Positions 3,881 through 5,379 of a stretch of 5,379 nt of DNA are shown here, in pieces. The DNA comes from JALVCQ01 sp964452325. Its GTDB lineage: Bacteria > Bacteroidota > Bacteroidia > JAADEI01 > JALVCQ01. The DNA lies in assembly GCA_964452325.1 (NCBI GenBank), contig CAYVLB010000112.1, positions 1 through 5,379 of the forward strand, read 5' to 3'. The translations under genes and the position numbers were made by a program. The stretch's first letter is position 1, and each line of letters begins with the position of its first letter. The notes below the pieces were generated by a model. The model was given only the letters and a program-made list of their open reading frames with translations, was not told the DNA's origin and did no database searches.

Positions 3881-5379
3881 AATGTCAACTTTCGAGTAAT
3901 TTGCTTTCCGTTTCGAATGATAACCACTTTGACAGTTTGGCCTTTTTTGAATGTTGACAATGCTTTCATATAGTCGGTCATCGAGGCGATACGGACGTTG
4001 CCAATCTGTATGATCAGATCGCCGCGTTGAATGCCTGCTTTGTCGGCGGGTCCTCCGTCGATCACCCCTTCCACTTTGAATCCTTCGCCTGTGTAGGTGT
4101 AGTCGGGCATGACCCGAAGCGAAACATTCCGCCGCCAACGATGTCCGCCTTGCGGTCGTGGTGGTGTTTGATATTGGAGTTTGCCTTTTTGGGCAATTTG
4201 TTTGGCCATTCGGGCGGCGAATGATGCAATCGTATCGATGCCGGGTGCGAAGATTTTTTCGTAGTCGTCGGTTGGCTTGTGGTAGTCCTTATGCAGTCCC
4301 GTAAATAGGTGAATGGCGGGAATGCGGTGATAGATAAAGGTAATGTGGTCGGATCCACCCCGCAATCTGCTACTGGTGGAAATATTGATTTGTACAGGCT
4401 GATTGGCCTGCTCAATGATAGGTTCCCAGTCGGGTGATGATGATGTACCATTGATATGTAGGATGCGTTTGGTGGTATCGTAGCGGCCGACCATATCAAA
4501 GTTAATCATGGCGATGATACTGGTACTGTCTAATAGTTGGTCCTTCCAAAGTGCTTGCGACCCGAGTAGACCTAGTTCTTCTCCGGAGAAAGCGATGAAG
4601 AGGAAGTTGGCGCCACGGATATCTTGTTTACGGAGGATTTCGGCGGTTTTCAGTAAAGCGGCCACACCGCTGGCGTTATCATCTGCCCCGTTGTGGATTT
4701 TGCCAGTCCCTTCGGGGTCTGTAGAGTGTCCGTATTCACCACGTCCCAAATGGTCGTAATGTGCCCCTAAAACGACGTATCGGTCAGCACCATTATCAAG
4801 CTGCCCGATGATATTGGCGCCTATTCCTGTGGTGGGTTGGAGTTTGTACTTAAAGGATATGGTTGATGCTTTCAGCAACGCTCGGCGCCATGCTGGATGA
4901 ACCAATACAACTGGTACTCCATTGCTATTGATGCGTTCTATTGCGGCAATGCGTTCGTAAGTTTCCCGATCGGGTGGCAATAGGATGATCAATGCCGGTG
5001 AATAGGCAGCCAAATATTCCACACGTTGGCCCAAGGGTTGGAGGTGGGCGGGCAACTGTTGAAGGATTGAATCAGGGAGGGGGATTCTCATCAGGATTGC
5101 ATTACTAAAGATATTCTGCATCCAGGCGCTTTCTTCCCGTTGTTCGTTGAAGCCTATCCAGAATTGATGGGGTAATCCATAGATGGGTAGCTTTTGAGCA
5201 TGTCCAGTTTGTACCGGTGCCATCCACCGATAGGAGGTTGGCGGGATGGTCGTGTGTCCAATTTGTAGTTGCGTTCGCTTTGGCCGCAGGGGGGTATTGA
5301 AGAAAAAATAGTGATGGTAATCGCCAGAGTAGGGTTTTAATCCCACCTTTCGGAATTGACGGGTGAGATATCGTGCGGC
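3877..5379 (-). CDS. M28-family zinc aminopeptidase with C-terminal PDZ domain (5' end outside the window)
   Basis: The frame is open to the right edge, giving 500 visible residues. Residues are numbered from the first codon at 5379. AARYLTRQFRKVGLKP (1-16) is the usual M28 segment after the lost signal-peptide region, so GTG 5346 is not the real start. Residues about 100-175 may form an inserted PA-like domain (ALIILLPPDRE, VPVVLVHPAW). The M28 di-zinc site is complete: His207 in GAHYDHLG, Asp233 in GADDNASG, catalytic Glu267 with ligand Glu268 in SGEELGLLGS, Asp295 in NFDMVGR, and His367 in HKDYHKPTDD. Residues about 415-500 form a PDZ domain (GFKVEGVIDGGPADKAGIQ, RGDLIIQIGNVRI). Such enzymes remove N-terminal residues from peptides and are usually exported to the periplasm or cell surface; export here is inferred. 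It is the first visible gene of a minus-strand cluster with tsaB and the rhodanese gene. Confidence 0.93.
   Translation of the reverse strand, partial: AARYLTRQFRKVGLKPYSGDYHHYFFFNTPLRPKRTQLQIGHTTIPPTSYRWMAPVQTGHAQKLPIYGLPHQFWIGFNEQREESAWMQNIFSNAILMRIPLPDSILQQLPAHLQPLGQRVEYLAAYSPALIILLPPDRETYERIAAIERINSNGVPVVLVHPAWRRALLKASTISFKYKLQPTTGIGANIIGQLDNGADRYVVLGAHYDHLGRGEYGHSTDPEGTGKIHNGADDNASGVAALLKTAEILRKQDIRGANFLFIAFSGEELGLLGSQALWKDQLLDSTSIIAMINFDMVGRYDTTKRILHINGTSSSPDWEPIIEQANQPVQINISTSSRLRGGSDHITFIYHRIPAIHLFTGLHKDYHKPTDDYEKIFAPGIDTIASFAARMAKQIAQKGKLQYQTPPRPQGGHRWRRNVSLRVMPDYTYTGEGFKVEGVIDGGPADKAGIQRGDLIIQIGNVRIASMTDYMKALSTFKKGQTVKVVIIRNGKQITRKLTF

Noticed and set aside
3881..4138. A long N-terminal extension of tsaB starting at ATG 4138
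   Set aside because: It lies wholly inside the PDZ-domain coding region of the peptidase in another frame, is arginine-rich and unlike any TsaB, and the family N-terminus begins near 3880.
4062..4499. A 145-codon minus-strand frame inside the peptidase gene
   Set aside because: It is a shadow frame opposed by the clear M28 zinc-site and PDZ motifs in the correct frame; the protein is low-complexity and unrecognised.

Overview
The window looks like ordinary chromosome of a member of the Bacteroidota. Three signs support this. The tmRNA tag reads GNTSYALAA, close to the Bacteroides-type tags as I recall them. A TACCTTTG element, matching the Bacteroidota -7 consensus TAnnTTTG, sits 11 bases before the mature tmRNA 5' end. 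The gene set (M28 peptidase with PDZ domain, TsaB, SmpB) is compatible. I cannot name a genus.

Layout from left to right. Positions 1-554 (minus) hold the first 184 codons of hsdM, the methyltransferase subunit of a type I restriction-modification system, running off the left edge. Positions 607-988 (minus) hold a complete tmRNA gene (ssrA), the most informative non-protein feature here. Its promoter lies in a 113-base divergent gap (989-1101). Three plus-strand genes follow: a TrpF-like barrel protein without the TrpF catalytic residues (1102-1731), a FlK-like hotdog thioesterase with its catalytic residues intact (1743-2114, interrupted by a 10-N assembly gap), and smpB (2150-2608). Only four bases later three tightly packed minus-strand genes converge on smpB. 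In transcription order they are an M28 metallopeptidase with a C-terminal PDZ domain (open at the right edge, ending at 3877), tsaB (3880-3248) and a rhodanese-domain protein (3251-2613). The junctions between these three overlap or nearly overlap, as expected for one operon.

Functional links. tmRNA and SmpB are the two obligate partners of trans-translation ribosome rescue and are encoded about 1.2 kb apart on opposite strands. TsaB belongs to the t6A tRNA-modification machinery, so two genes here serve translation quality. The peptidase is probably exported and the thioesterase acts on an unknown acyl-CoA. The type I RM gene directly behind the tmRNA 3' end suggests, without proving, that an island was inserted at ssrA, a well-known integration hotspot.

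I found no CRISPR array, transposase, tRNA gene or convincing rho-independent terminator. No stretch over 300 bases lacks a gene. I do not see a new biological system. The points most worth a second look are the TrpF pseudoenzyme candidate, the two-domain rhodanese protein, the tsaB start, and the ssrA-hsdM junction.
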